Origin: DASPNM01 sp035626515
Lineage (GTDB): Bacteria > Bacteroidota > Bacteroidia > Chitinophagales > Chitinophagaceae
Direction of reading: 5' to 3'
Assembly: GCA_035626515.1 (NCBI GenBank)
Contig: DASPNM010000017.1
Location: 1 to 64,000, forward strand
DNA length: 64,000 nucleotides
In this document: one piece after another, positions 17,139-25,972 of the stretch
Position numbering within the stretch: the first letter of the stretch is position 1
Layout: each line of letters opens with the position of its first letter
The notes under the pieces: generated by a model
The model's database searches: none
What the model was told of the DNA's origin: nothing
The model's input: the letters and a program-made list of their open reading frames with translations, nothing else
Program-made: the position numbers and the translations under genes

Positions 17139-17894
17139 TTATTTCAGCTGGACGGAGGTGTGCAGCTCATCATCCACCAAAATGCGGCCGCAGTTTTCGC
17201 AGATCATCACCTTCTTGTGCTGCTTGATCTCGCTTTGCTTCTGGGGGGGAATCGCGTTGAAGCATCCACCGCAAGCGTCCCGCTCAACGGGCACCACAGC
17301 CAGCCCGTTGCGGTAGCTTTTCCGGATTTTGTCATAGCTCGCCAACAGCCGCGGATCCACGTGCTCGCGCGCGTCCGCCGCCAGCTTGCTCAGCTGCTTT
17401 TCTTCCTTTTCGTTGGCGGCAATAATTTTTTCAAGCTCGCCTTTTTTTGTGTTCAGCACGGTGTCTTTGGTAGCGATCGTTTTCTTCACCTTTTCCAGAG
17501 CCACTGCTTTTTCCGCGATTTCGTCGGTAGCGTCCTTGATGTGTTTTTCGGCAAGCTTCACCTCGAGCTGCTGCATCTCGATCTCCTTGTTGATGGCCTC
17601 GAATTCCCGGTTGTTCTTGACGTTGCTGCTCTGCTTCTCGTATTTTTTGATCAGCGCCTGTGCTTCCTTGATGGCTTCCTTGCGCTGCTCGATAAACTCG
17701 GTAACACCATTGATCTCTTCCTCAACGCGCGTCTGCCGCGCATGCAGTCCCTGGATCTCGTCTTCAAGGTCGGCCACTTCCATAGGCAACTCCCCTTTCA
17801 GGATTCGGATTTCATCGAGCTTGCTTTCGATCTTCTGGAGGTTGACAAGTGAGGTCAGCTTTTCTTCTACGGAGAATTCTTTTACGTTCGCCAT
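17139..17894 (-). CDS. Coiled-coil protein with C4 zinc ribbon (CT398/DUF164-like)
   Basis: The protein has 251 residues. Residues 10-170 form a long hairpin coiled coil (EKLTSLVNLQKIESKLDEIR, KYEKQSSNVKNNREFEAINK, EIEMQQLEVKLAEKHIKDA). The C-terminus is a zinc ribbon with two Cys pairs, DACGGCFNAIPP and MICENCGRILV. This family lies next to the Nif3-like gene in many bacteria, as here (22 bp), and its role is uncertain; membrane-trafficking, secretion and nucleic-acid roles have been suggested for relatives. The start is fixed by the ATG at 17894, directly followed by the first helix. Confidence 0.92.
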   Translation of the reverse strand: MANVKEFSVEEKLTSLVNLQKIESKLDEIRILKGELPMEVADLEDEIQGLHARQTRVEEEINGVTEFIEQRKEAIKEAQALIKKYEKQSSNVKNNREFEAINKEIEMQQLEVKLAEKHIKDATDEIAEKAVALEKVKKTIATKDTVLNTKKGELEKIIAANEKEEKQLSKLAADAREHVDPRLLASYDKIRKSYRNGLAVVPVERDACGGCFNAIPPQKQSEIKQHKKVMICENCGRILVDDELHTSVQLK

Positions 17895-17915
17895 TGTAAG
17901 TTTCAGGGTTTTACA

Positions 17916-19010
17916 TCAGAAATATAAAACCGGGTTTGTGTTTGTCTCAGTTTTGAGGACGGCAAAGTTAGGGAATTTTTGCTCTAAAACTTCCCGAAGG
18001 AGGTCCATGGTGAATTGCTCGCTTTCGTAGTGGCCAATGTCGGCAATCAGCATCTTCGACTCTCCATCAAAAAATTCATGATATTTTATGTCTGCCGTAA
18101 CATAAAGGTCGGCACCGGCGGCTAAGGCTTTGGAAATCAGAAAGCTCCCTGCCCCTCCGCAAACAGCTATGCGCTTCAGCTTTCGATCGGGCAGCCGCGT
18201 ATGTCGAATCAGCGGCACGCGGAAAATCTGTTTCAGCCGCTGCAACATTTGCAGCGGGTCGACGGCCTCAGGAAGCTCCCCGATAACTCCGGATCCCGTG
18301 CGCCCATATGAGTTTTCCAGTCGTACAATATCGAATGCGGGCTCTTCGTAAGGATGCGCTGCACGAAGTGCGGCTACCACCGCCTTTTCGGCATGTGCCG
18401 GAAAAATCAGTTCGATCCGTGTTTCCTGCTCGCGATGCTGCTTTCCGGGTTCACCGACAAACGGATCCGTTCCCGCCCCGGCGCGAAAGGTTCCGTATCC
18501 TTCGGCGTTGAAGCTGCATTCGCTGTAATTGCCGATGAATCCTGCTCCTGCAGCAAACAAAGCGGCGCGAACCGCTTCAGCGTGTTCACCAGGAACGAAC
18601 GTAAAAAGTTTTCTGAGCTGCTGCGGACGCGGCACAAGCACCTCGCAGCTTTCCAGGCCCAGCAATTGCGCCATGCGGCCACTTACTCCGTCGATCACGT
18701 TGTCGAGGTTCGTATGAATCGCGTAGATGGCGACGTCGCTGCGTATCGCCGCGATGACCGCACGCTCCACATAATTGCGGCCGTTGATTCTTTTCAATCC
18801 CCGGAAATTGATGGGGTGATGGGCAACGACGAGATTCAGTTTGCCTGCCGCCGCTTCCCGGATAACTTCTTCGGTAGCGTCGAGTGTACAGAGAACGCCG
18901 GTACATTCCTGCTCCGGTTCACCGGTGAGCAGCCCGGCATTGTCGTAATCTTCCTGCAAAGCAGGCGGGGCCAGCATTTCGAGGGCTGAAATGATCTCCG
19001 AGATTTTCAT
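17916..19010 (-). CDS. Nif3-like dinuclear metal centre protein
   Basis: A 364-residue protein of the long Nif3 type, with an inserted PII-like middle domain (about 130-235). Metal-site motifs are visible: LLTGEPEQECTGVLCTLDAT, VVAHHPINFRGLKRI, AIYAIHTNLDNVIDGVSGRM and, near the end, RIAVCGGAGSFLISKALAAG and LIADIGHYESEQFTMDLL. Homologues form hexameric rings with two metals per subunit. Some act as GTP cyclohydrolase-like or hydrolase enzymes, but the common function is not settled. It is first in an apparent operon with the zinc-ribbon protein. Confidence 0.94.
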   Translation of the reverse strand: MKISEIISALEMLAPPALQEDYDNAGLLTGEPEQECTGVLCTLDATEEVIREAAAGKLNLVVAHHPINFRGLKRINGRNYVERAVIAAIRSDVAIYAIHTNLDNVIDGVSGRMAQLLGLESCEVLVPRPQQLRKLFTFVPGEHAEAVRAALFAAGAGFIGNYSECSFNAEGYGTFRAGAGTDPFVGEPGKQHREQETRIELIFPAHAEKAVVAALRAAHPYEEPAFDIVRLENSYGRTGSGVIGELPEAVDPLQMLQRLKQIFRVPLIRHTRLPDRKLKRIAVCGGAGSFLISKALAAGADLYVTADIKYHEFFDGESKMLIADIGHYESEQFTMDLLREVLEQKFPNFAVLKTETNTNPVLYF

Positions 19011-19052
19011 CTATTAAAGATACAGACGTGCTTCGTTGCAGCAGCGGCGGTG

Positions 19053-19060
19053 TACCTTTG
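19053..19060 (+). promoter_or_regulatory. -7 element TACCTTTG of the YitT gene
   Basis: An exact match to the Bacteroidota -7 consensus TAnnTTTG, five bases before the ATG at 19066. The -33 region is weak. The spacing implies a transcript with almost no leader. Confidence 0.6.
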
Positions 19061-19065
19061 GAAGG

Positions 19066-20034
19066 ATGCCCAGGCCACAGATTAATCCGCTTATTTTGGG
19101 TCGGCTGAAACGAGCATTGCGCCCCGACGAAAACCTTAGCCCGTATCAGCGGGCGAAGCAGCTTTGGCGTGCCCGCAGGACGCTACAGCGGGAAATGAGG
19201 CAGGTGCTGATGATGTTCATCGGCATTCTTTGCGCAGGGTTCGGCCTGAGAGGTTTTCTCATTCCCAATGGCCTGATCGACGGAGGTGTCATGGGAATTT
19301 CGCTGCTGGTGAACAAGGAAACCACCCTCCCTCTCTCCATTGCCATTATCTTTTTCAATCTTCCCTTTCTGCTTATCGCCTGGAAGCAGATCAGTCCCAC
19401 ATTCAGCATGAAGAGCATTGTAGCGATCATATTGCTGGCATTGCTCGTGGCTTTTTTTCCCTATCCGACAGTGACCAACGACAGGCTGTTGGTGGCTATT
19501 TTCGGAGGGTTTTTCATTGGAATGGGAATAGGCCTCTGCATCCGCGGTGGAGGCGTGATCGACGGCACCGAAATTCTCGCCATCTTCCTTAGCCGAAGGC
19601 GGTCGTTGTCGGTGGGCGATTTCATTTTGGTCTTCAACATCGTGATTTTTTCAGTCGCCGCATATTTGCTCTCCGTGGAAGTGGCACTCTATTCCATCCT
19701 CACTTACCTGGCTGCCTCCAAGACGGTCGATTTTATTTTGGAAGGAATCGAAGAATTCACGGGGGTTACGATCATTTCTCCGCACAGTGACGAGATTGCA
19801 GAATTCATTAAGGTGCGGATGGGACGCGGGCTCACGATCTATTCGGGCAAGCGCGGTTACGGAAAACGGGGGGACACGTACATTGCGACCGACATTATTT
19901 TCACCGTCGTCACCAGGCTCGAGATCAGCCGGCTTACCACCGAAGTGGAAAAAATCGACCCGAATGCTTTTATCGTGATGCAGAGCATCAGGGACACTAA
20001 AGGGGGAATGGTGAAGAAACGTTCCTTCAAGTAA
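19066..20034 (+). CDS. YitT family membrane protein with DUF2179 domain
   Basis: From the ATG at 19066 the protein has 322 residues. An upstream start at 19036 would place the -7 element inside the gene and adds only ten atypical residues. After about 45 cytosolic residues come five to six hydrophobic helices: VLMMFIGILCAGFGLRGF, LPLSIAIIFFNLPFLLIAW, KSIVAIILLALLVAFF, LLVAIFGGFFIGMGIGL, FILVFNIVIFSVAAYLL. The motifs LIPNGLIDGGVMGISLL and IRGGGVIDGTEILAI are YitT signatures. The C-terminal DUF2179 domain ends YIATDIIFTVVTRLEISRL. Substrate and function are unknown for the family. It is divergent from the Nif3-like gene. Confidence 0.93.
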   Translation: MPRPQINPLILGRLKRALRPDENLSPYQRAKQLWRARRTLQREMRQVLMMFIGILCAGFGLRGFLIPNGLIDGGVMGISLLVNKETTLPLSIAIIFFNLPFLLIAWKQISPTFSMKSIVAIILLALLVAFFPYPTVTNDRLLVAIFGGFFIGMGIGLCIRGGGVIDGTEILAIFLSRRRSLSVGDFILVFNIVIFSVAAYLLSVEVALYSILTYLAASKTVDFILEGIEEFTGVTIISPHSDEIAEFIKVRMGRGLTIYSGKRGYGKRGDTYIATDIIFTVVTRLEISRLTTEVEKIDPNAFIVMQSIRDTKGGMVKKRSFK

Positions 20035-20144
20035 ATGAATTGACATTTTCCGCAAACGGACTTGGCCGAATGAAAAACTTTCGTACCTTTTCCCTCCCGC
20101 CCTCTGGACCACCTGCCTATTCTTAACATTAAAAAACACTTGCC

Positions 20145-20768
20145 ATGCTCAAAAGGACTAAAGGCCTCCTGCTCCTGTCGCTGCTCGTCATCACTGGCAT
20201 GGCCGGCACGGTCGACACCGGGACGATCTCAAAAAAAGAAAGAAAGACCGCGCTCGCGCTGCTCAAAGAATCGCGTGCCGACCTGTTCCGCGACGTTCGC
20301 GGATTGTCGGAAGCGCAGCTGAACTTCAAGCCCGCAGCCGATCGCTGGTCGGTCAAAGAATGCGTGTATCACATCGCTATTTCTGAGAAAAACCTCTGGG
20401 ATTTTATCCAAAAGTCGATGAACGAACCGGCGAACCCGGAAAAAAGAAGCGAAATAAAGGTGACGGACGAGCAACTCGTCAAAATGATGGAAAACCGCGA
20501 CTACAAGGTTAAGACCGCCGAGCCGTTCGAACCGAAGAACACTCCCTACAAATCACTTGAGGATGCGCTAAACGATTTCCGCGAGCGTCGCGCCGATCAC
20601 ATCCGTTACGTGCGGTCAACGACCGAAGACCTGCGTAACCATGTGCTTCAAATGCCCTTTGGCTATTTGGATTGCTACCAGGCCTGCCTGATGCTCGGTG
20701 CCCATGCGAACCGGCATATCCAGCAGCTCAACGAGGTAAAAGCGGATCCTAATTTTCCAAAACAGTAA
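20145..20768 (+). CDS. DinB/YfiT-like four-helix protein with signal peptide
   Basis: The protein has 207 residues. The N-terminus LLLLSLLVITGMAGTV is a signal peptide, so this is an exported member. The body is a DinB-type four-helix bundle with the three expected metal-ligand positions: KECVYHIAISEKNLW, ERRADHIRYVRSTTED and LGAHANRHIQQLNEV. RDVRGLSEAQLNFKPAADRW is the usual opening of the family. Relatives bind a divalent metal; enzyme roles include thiol-dependent hydrolases and transferases, but this one cannot be assigned. TACCTTTT at about 20091 may be its -7 element. A terminator follows at 20794-20829. Confidence 0.9.
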   Translation: MLKRTKGLLLLSLLVITGMAGTVDTGTISKKERKTALALLKESRADLFRDVRGLSEAQLNFKPAADRWSVKECVYHIAISEKNLWDFIQKSMNEPANPEKRSEIKVTDEQLVKMMENRDYKVKTAEPFEPKNTPYKSLEDALNDFRERRADHIRYVRSTTEDLRNHVLQMPFGYLDCYQACLMLGAHANRHIQQLNEVKADPNFPKQ

Positions 20769-20793
20769 TTCTCGAAACAGGTCGAAAAACCTG

Positions 20794-20829
20794 GCCCCGA
20801 AGTTCCCGTAAGAACGAGGGGCTTTTTTT
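20794..20829 (+). terminator. Rho-independent terminator after the DinB gene
   Basis: GCCCC (20794-20798) pairs with GGGGC (20818-20822), with an inner GTTC/GAAC pairing around a CCGTAA loop, followed by seven T residues. Confidence 0.75.
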
Positions 20830-20848
20830 AGTCGGGAGTCGGGAGTCA
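20830..20848 (+). repeat. GTCGGGAGTC repeat, second copy
   Basis: AGTCGGGAGTCGGGAGTCAG directly follows the terminator T-run. It is the same kind of unit as at 659-692. Confidence 0.6.
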
Positions 20849-20955
20849 GTTTGACTTGCCGTCTTTAGAATCGAACTTGGAATGATCATTTGCGGCTTCG
20901 AGCGCTTGCTTTACTGACTTTTCGTGCTTGTTCAGGCTCCGCCACACAGAACCCC
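20849..20955 (-). pseudogene. Possible gene remnant (minus strand, no start)
   Basis: Between two copies of the short repeat the minus strand reads about 30 protein-like residues, RSLNKHEKSVKQALEAANDH then SKFDSKDGKSN and a stop. No start codon or upstream continuation makes sense, because the reading frame runs into the inverted repeat copy. It could be the last part of a gene destroyed by repeat insertion, or chance. Confidence 0.25.
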
Positions 20956-20990
20956 GTCCTCCGACTTCCGTTCTGACTTCCGACTTCCAC
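20956..20990 (-). repeat. GTCGGGAGTC-type repeat, third copy, inverted
   Basis: On the minus strand this reads AGTCGGAAGTCAG followed by CGGAAGTCGGAGGACGG. It faces the copy at 20830-20848 across about 110 bp. Confidence 0.55.
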
Positions 20991-21041
20991 TTGCCCGACT
21001 GCCCGAATAATGCTAACTTGTACAAGATTTTTAACCTTATC

Positions 21042-21452
21042 ATGAAAACACGCCTCATGCTGCTGGCGCTTTTGCTCATTGGATTCCTTTCCTGCAGGAA
21101 AACGGTGCAAAATATCCAGGAAGACCTTGTGATCCAGGCCATGACCAGCGGACAGTGGGCGGTCACGCGGTTTACGCTCAATGGCACCGACATTACCCCG
21201 GAATTTGCAGGATACCGTTTCAAGTATTTCAGCAATCGTACCGTCGATGCTCTTGTTAACGGAAACGTGCAGGCAACCGGGAACTGGGACGGAAACGCCG
21301 CGAACATGACCACCTGGGCAAATTTTCCCTCCGCCACCCATCCCCTCGTCCTGATAAACGGGACGTGGAATATAGACCGTAGCAGCTGGACGTACGTAGA
21401 AGCTACGCAGACCGGAAGTGATACGAAGACCATGCGACTTGAAAAACAATAG
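21042..21452 (+). CDS. Small lipoprotein, lipocalin-like
   Basis: From the ATG at 21042 the protein has 136 residues. The signal MKTRLMLLALLLIGFLSC ends in a lipobox Cys, so it is a lipoprotein of the outer envelope. The mature part looks like the compact beta-barrel lipocalin-like domains common in Bacteroidota: TSGQWAVTRFTLNGTDITP, FAGYRFKYFSNRTVDAL, NGTWNIDRSSWTYVEA. Ligand and role are unknown. A longer reading frame from 20928 has no signal and runs through the inverted repeat, so it is rejected. TAACTTGT at 21013-21020 may be the -7 element. A hairpin terminator follows 14 bp after the stop. Confidence 0.85.
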   Translation: MKTRLMLLALLLIGFLSCRKTVQNIQEDLVIQAMTSGQWAVTRFTLNGTDITPEFAGYRFKYFSNRTVDALVNGNVQATGNWDGNAANMTTWANFPSATHPLVLINGTWNIDRSSWTYVEATQTGSDTKTMRLEKQ

Positions 21453-21465
21453 CAAGCCTTTTTGG

Positions 21466-21499
21466 GGCGCAGCGCCTTAAACGCAGCGCGCCATTTTTT
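21466..21499 (+). terminator. Rho-independent terminator after the lipoprotein gene
   Basis: GGCGC (21466-21470) pairs with GCGCC (21488-21492), with an inner GCG/CGC pairing, followed by ATTTTTT. Confidence 0.7.
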
Positions 21500-21625
21500 G
21501 TCTTACAAGCGCTGGCTTGAGTTTTGCAACGACCGAAAAAACGAAACGGAAATAGGTCTGTTGGAAGATAATTGTCCAACGTTACCATAAGTTTTTCACG
21601 TCAGTGTCCGTAAAAGCCCTGTGTA

Positions 21626-24600
21626 TTGCGAATAATACTTTACCTGTCGGCAATTCTTGCTGTAACGGCATTCCCGGGGCTCCCGGCCCTGGCGCAGGTT
21701 CCTGCGGCTAATTTCTCGGCCGACACCCGTGCGGGCTGCTCCCCACTGGTTGTGAATTTCCAGGACCTCTCAACCGGGAATCCGACAAGCTGGAGCTGGA
21801 ATTTCGGAAATAGCAACACCTCTTCGCTTCGCAACCCGTCGGCCACATATTTCACTGCCGGAACCTATACAGTAAGCCTCACGGTAACTAACGCAAACGG
21901 AACGAATACACTTACCCGCACCCAATACATTACGGTTTATGATAATCCAACGGTAAGCTTCACCGGGTCGCCGCGTACCGGTTGTTTTCCCTTACCGGTG
22001 CAGTTCGTGGACGCCTCGACTCCAGGAGCCGGTAATACCAACGTGGCCTGGCAATGGAACTTTGGGAACGGGAATACTTCCACCCAGCGCAACCCGCTCG
22101 CTGTCTACAATTCCGCGGGCAGCTTTACGGTTACTCTTACCGTGACGAATGACAAAGGCTGCACGAAAACCTTTAGCCGGCCCAATTATGTCAGCGTGAT
22201 CGGCGGCGTGGTCGCCGGTTTTACGCGTAGCAGTCCGGGCGTTTGCCGGCCTCCCGCTACGATCAATTTCAGGAATACATCGACGGGGCCTCCGACCCTT
22301 TCCTATTTATGGGATTTCGGTGATGGAAATACTTCCACGCTCATGAATCCCTCTCACGTTTACACGAGCAGCGGTACCTTCAATGTACGACTGATCACGT
22401 CCAGTACCGCAGGCTGCCAGGACACTGCGGAGTCCACCGTGACGATCGGAGGTTTCAATACCAGCTTCACCGGGCCATCCGCGATTTGCGTAAACGATAC
22501 CGCGAGCTTCAGCAATACCTCTACGCCCACACCGCTTAGCTCGTTTTGGCGGTTCGGAGACGGAAGCACCGCATCGGGAATGAACGTGCAGCACCGTTAT
22601 TCCACGCCGGGAACATATACCGTTTGGGTATACAGCGCTTATTCCAGCTGTGTGGATTCGACAAGTCGAACCATTACCGTAGATCCGCTGCCGGTTGCAG
22701 ACTTCACGGCGCCCGTTACCTCCCGCTGTCAGCCACCGCTGACCGTCAACTTCCAGGATCTTACAGGACCGGGAGCCACATCCTGGCAATGGGATTTCGG
22801 GGATGGGGGCACGTCCACCCAACAGAATCCGACCCATACTTACACCAGCTATGGCAATTTTAACGTGCGCCTGATCGTGACCAGCTCCAGCGGCTGCATC
22901 GACACGATCGTAAAGCCTGGCTTCATTACGGTACGACGGGCAAACATTTCTCTTGACAATATCCCGGACGAAGGCTGTATTCCTTACACACGCTCATTCT
23001 CGGCGACGATCAACTCAGTAGACGCCGTCACCTCGTATCTCTGGAGTTTTGGCGATGGCAATACATCGACCGCTCCAAATCCAACGCATACATATCCTGT
23101 CCAGGGCACATACACCGTGCGCCTGATCATCACCACGAGCGGAGGCTGTACGGATACCGCGACGGTGCCCGGGGCCATCCGGGTAGGTTCAAGGCCAACG
23201 GTCAACTTCACGGCCAGCCCGCTGAATGTCTGCGCGCGCGCGCCTGTGCAGTTCACCGATTTCGCGGCCCCGGCCGACGAATGGCTCTGGGATTTTGGCG
23301 ACGGCAACACGTCCACGCTACAAAACCCCACCCATGTATATACCGACACGGGATGGTTCACCATCCGGCTGATCGCAAAAAACAATGGCTGCGCCGACAG
23401 TCTCGTTCGCACGAGGTACATTCATGTGCTGCCACCCGTGGCACGGTTCGACTATACCGCTAACTGCTCAAACCGGCTCGAGTTCACGTTCACAGACCAG
23501 TCGGTGGCACCTCTTACCTGGTTCTGGCGTTTTGGGGACGGCACCACATCTACGAGCCCCAACCCAGTCCATACTTTCCCGGCGCTGGGTAGCTACAACG
23601 TAACGCTCATCGTAACGAATGGAAGCTGCACCGATTCTGCGACGCAAACGGTACGCGCACTGGATGAGAACCCCGATTTTACGGCAAGCCAAACCGTGAT
23701 CTGCCGGCGTGCCAATATCGTGTTTACCGCCAGCAACCTTTCTCCTGCTGCGATAGTGACCTATTATTGGAATTTTGGCGACGGAACCACGCAGACCACC
23801 ACGACCGATACAGTGAGCCATGTGTACACCGTAGCCGGCAACTATACCGTGAGCCTGCGCGTGACGGATATCAACGGCTGCATGGATTCGGTGAGCCGGG
23901 TCAATTATATTCGGGTAAACGGTGCCACTGCTGATTTTTCTGCTACAAATAACAACGGCTGCGCCGGGCTCACAACAACATTCAACGACCTTTCGGTTCC
24001 GGACGGCATCAACAGCATCGTCAACTGGAACTGGAATTTCGGCGACGGCACGATCCAGAATTTTTCGGGTCCTCCCTACCAGCATACTTATCTCACCGCT
24101 GATACTTTCTCCGTGACGCTTACCGTCACCGACGCAGCGGGTTGTATCGATAGCATCACGCAGCCTAATATTGTGATCACCACCGACCCCGTCCCTTATT
24201 TCATCTCAAACGACACCGTCAGCTGTCCAGGGGCTGGTGTAGCTTTCGGCAACTACAGCGCACCTTCGGGCGGCTTCACCAGCTTCTGGGATTTCGGCGA
24301 TGGAAACACTTCCACGCTCACCAACCCGGTACACAGTTATACGGCTGCGGGTTTGTACACGGTTAAGCTTGTGATCGTAGACGACAACGGCTGCGCGGAT
24401 TCGCTTATTCGAAATCAATATGTCCGTGTAGATCAGCCTGTGGCCAATTTTACAATGAGCGACTCCGTCGGCTCCTGTATCCCCCTGGAAGTACAGTTTA
24501 CCAATACCTCCTCAAACTTTTACTGGTCATACTGGGACTTTGGCGCCGGACAGGGCACGTCGAACCTGCGCGATCCGGTACACTACTATTCACAGCCCGG

Positions 24601-25972
24601 GACATACACCGTCAAGCTGGTTGCGACGCATTTCGCCGGCTGTGCCGATTCAATTTTCCGCACCGTGACCCTTTACGACACCGCCGGGTCGAGAATCACC
24701 TATTCCCCCGGTGCGGGATGCAGTCCCCTCACAGTGACGATGAACAGCTTCTCACCCGGGCCCATGCAAACTTACCTCTGGGATTTCGGTGACGGGACCA
24801 CGGTGATTACGAACAGCAACACGATCGCACATACATACACCACCTACGGCAATTTCCTGCCGAAGCTGATCATGGAAGATCCGACCGGTTGCATCATACC
24901 CTTGCAGGGCGCGGATACCGTGAATGTGATTGGCGCCGACGCAAACTTCGGAGTAGACAACGACCTGTTCTGCGATGTGGCCACGGTCAGATTTATTGAT
25001 TCCACCACATACAACGACCCGATCGTGGGTTACAGCTGGTCGTTCGGCGACGGCGGGAGCTCCAGCCTTTCCGATCCTTCGCATTTTTACAGCTCACCCG
25101 GATTGTACAGCGTTCAGCTGGCGATTGTGACGCAGTCGGGTTGCCGCGACACCGCAACGAAGCCGAACCTGGTGCGCGTTGTAGCGAGCCCCGTGATCGA
25201 TATTGTGGGCGATACTGCTGTATGCGTAAACTCATCGGCCCAGCACTCCGGTATTTTCCTGCAACCCGATACTTCGGCAGTAAGCTGGAGCTGGACTTTC
25301 CCGAATGGAAGCAGCTCTACGCAGCAAGTTCCCGCACCCCAGGTATACTCCACCGTTGGAACCTTCACGCTGAACGCAATTGCCGTCAACAGCAGCGGCT
25401 GCGCCGACAGCAGCGTGCAGTCGATCCGGGTGAACCCGTTGCCCACGGTTGCAATGCCGGGACAGCTGACCATACAGAACGGAACTTCGGTCACGCTGCC
25501 GGCCACTTATTCTCCAAATACAGTAAGCTGGATCTGGTCGCCCTCTGCCGGCCTCAGCTGCGCCAACTGCCCGACACCCGACATGAGTCCATCTTTCAAT
25601 ACGCGCTACCAGGTCTTCTTTACCGATGCCAATGGCTGCAGCAATGTGGGGACGGTGAATGTAACCGTGGTTTGCAAGAGTGGAAACCTGTTTATTCCGA
25701 ACACGTTTTCGCCGAACGGCGACGGAAGCAACGACGTATTCTACCCGCGCGGAAGCGGGCTCCAGCGCGTACAGCTGCTCAGAATATTCAACCGCTGGGG
25801 CGAGGTTGTATTCGAACGGAGAGATTTTCCTGTGAATGATCCGTCGTCAGGCTGGAACGGAACTTACAAGGGCAGTAAACCCCAGGCCGATGTGTATGTG
25901 TACCAGGCCGAGGTATTCTGCGAGAACGGGGAACTCATCCGACTGAATGGAAACATCGCATTGATACTATGA
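21626..25972 (+). CDS. Giant secreted protein with 15 PKD repeats and T9SS type B sorting domain
   Basis: The protein has 1448 residues. The only in-frame start after the stop at 21611 is TTG (21626), giving a signal peptide ILYLSAILAVTAFPGLPALAQ. Fifteen PKD-type repeats follow, each with a core such as YLWDFGDGNTST, FWRFGDGTTST or YSWSFGDGGSSS; most contain two Cys, one near the start (GCSP, GCFP, RCQP) and one near the end (GCTDT, GCADS), suggesting intradomain disulfides. The last 100 residues are the gliding-motility-associated C-terminal domain (IPNTFSPNGDGSNDVF, LRIFNRWGEVVFE, VYVYQAEVFCENGE), a T9SS type B signal. It is likely a surface adhesin or matrix protein. It overlaps the next gene by ATGA. 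Confidence 0.95.
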   Translation: MRIILYLSAILAVTAFPGLPALAQVPAANFSADTRAGCSPLVVNFQDLSTGNPTSWSWNFGNSNTSSLRNPSATYFTAGTYTVSLTVTNANGTNTLTRTQYITVYDNPTVSFTGSPRTGCFPLPVQFVDASTPGAGNTNVAWQWNFGNGNTSTQRNPLAVYNSAGSFTVTLTVTNDKGCTKTFSRPNYVSVIGGVVAGFTRSSPGVCRPPATINFRNTSTGPPTLSYLWDFGDGNTSTLMNPSHVYTSSGTFNVRLITSSTAGCQDTAESTVTIGGFNTSFTGPSAICVNDTASFSNTSTPTPLSSFWRFGDGSTASGMNVQHRYSTPGTYTVWVYSAYSSCVDSTSRTITVDPLPVADFTAPVTSRCQPPLTVNFQDLTGPGATSWQWDFGDGGTSTQQNPTHTYTSYGNFNVRLIVTSSSGCIDTIVKPGFITVRRANISLDNIPDEGCIPYTRSFSATINSVDAVTSYLWSFGDGNTSTAPNPTHTYPVQGTYTVRLIITTSGGCTDTATVPGAIRVGSRPTVNFTASPLNVCARAPVQFTDFAAPADEWLWDFGDGNTSTLQNPTHVYTDTGWFTIRLIAKNNGCADSLVRTRYIHVLPPVARFDYTANCSNRLEFTFTDQSVAPLTWFWRFGDGTTSTSPNPVHTFPALGSYNVTLIVTNGSCTDSATQTVRALDENPDFTASQTVICRRANIVFTASNLSPAAIVTYYWNFGDGTTQTTTTDTVSHVYTVAGNYTVSLRVTDINGCMDSVSRVNYIRVNGATADFSATNNNGCAGLTTTFNDLSVPDGINSIVNWNWNFGDGTIQNFSGPPYQHTYLTADTFSVTLTVTDAAGCIDSITQPNIVITTDPVPYFISNDTVSCPGAGVAFGNYSAPSGGFTSFWDFGDGNTSTLTNPVHSYTAAGLYTVKLVIVDDNGCADSLIRNQYVRVDQPVANFTMSDSVGSCIPLEVQFTNTSSNFYWSYWDFGAGQGTSNLRDPVHYYSQPGTYTVKLVATHFAGCADSIFRTVTLYDTAGSRITYSPGAGCSPLTVTMNSFSPGPMQTYLWDFGDGTTVITNSNTIAHTYTTYGNFLPKLIMEDPTGCIIPLQGADTVNVIGADANFGVDNDLFCDVATVRFIDSTTYNDPIVGYSWSFGDGGSSSLSDPSHFYSSPGLYSVQLAIVTQSGCRDTATKPNLVRVVASPVIDIVGDTAVCVNSSAQHSGIFLQPDTSAVSWSWTFPNGSSSTQQVPAPQVYSTVGTFTLNAIAVNSSGCADSSVQSIRVNPLPTVAMPGQLTIQNGTSVTLPATYSPNTVSWIWSPSAGLSCANCPTPDMSPSFNTRYQVFFTDANGCSNVGTVNVTVVCKSGNLFIPNTFSPNGDGSNDVFYPRGSGLQRVQLLRIFNRWGEVVFERRDFPVNDPSSGWNGTYKGSKPQADVYVYQAEVFCENGELIRLNGNIALIL

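Noticed and set aside
20846..21433. Long minus-strand ORF opposite the lipoprotein gene
   Set aside because: It covers the lipoprotein gene in antisense, and only its last 30 codons look protein-like; reported separately as a possible remnant.
21780..25400. Recurring DNA words such as TTTCGGCGACGG, considered as a CRISPR-like array
   Set aside because: The spacing is about 250 bp and in frame; they encode the WDFGDG core of PKD repeats.
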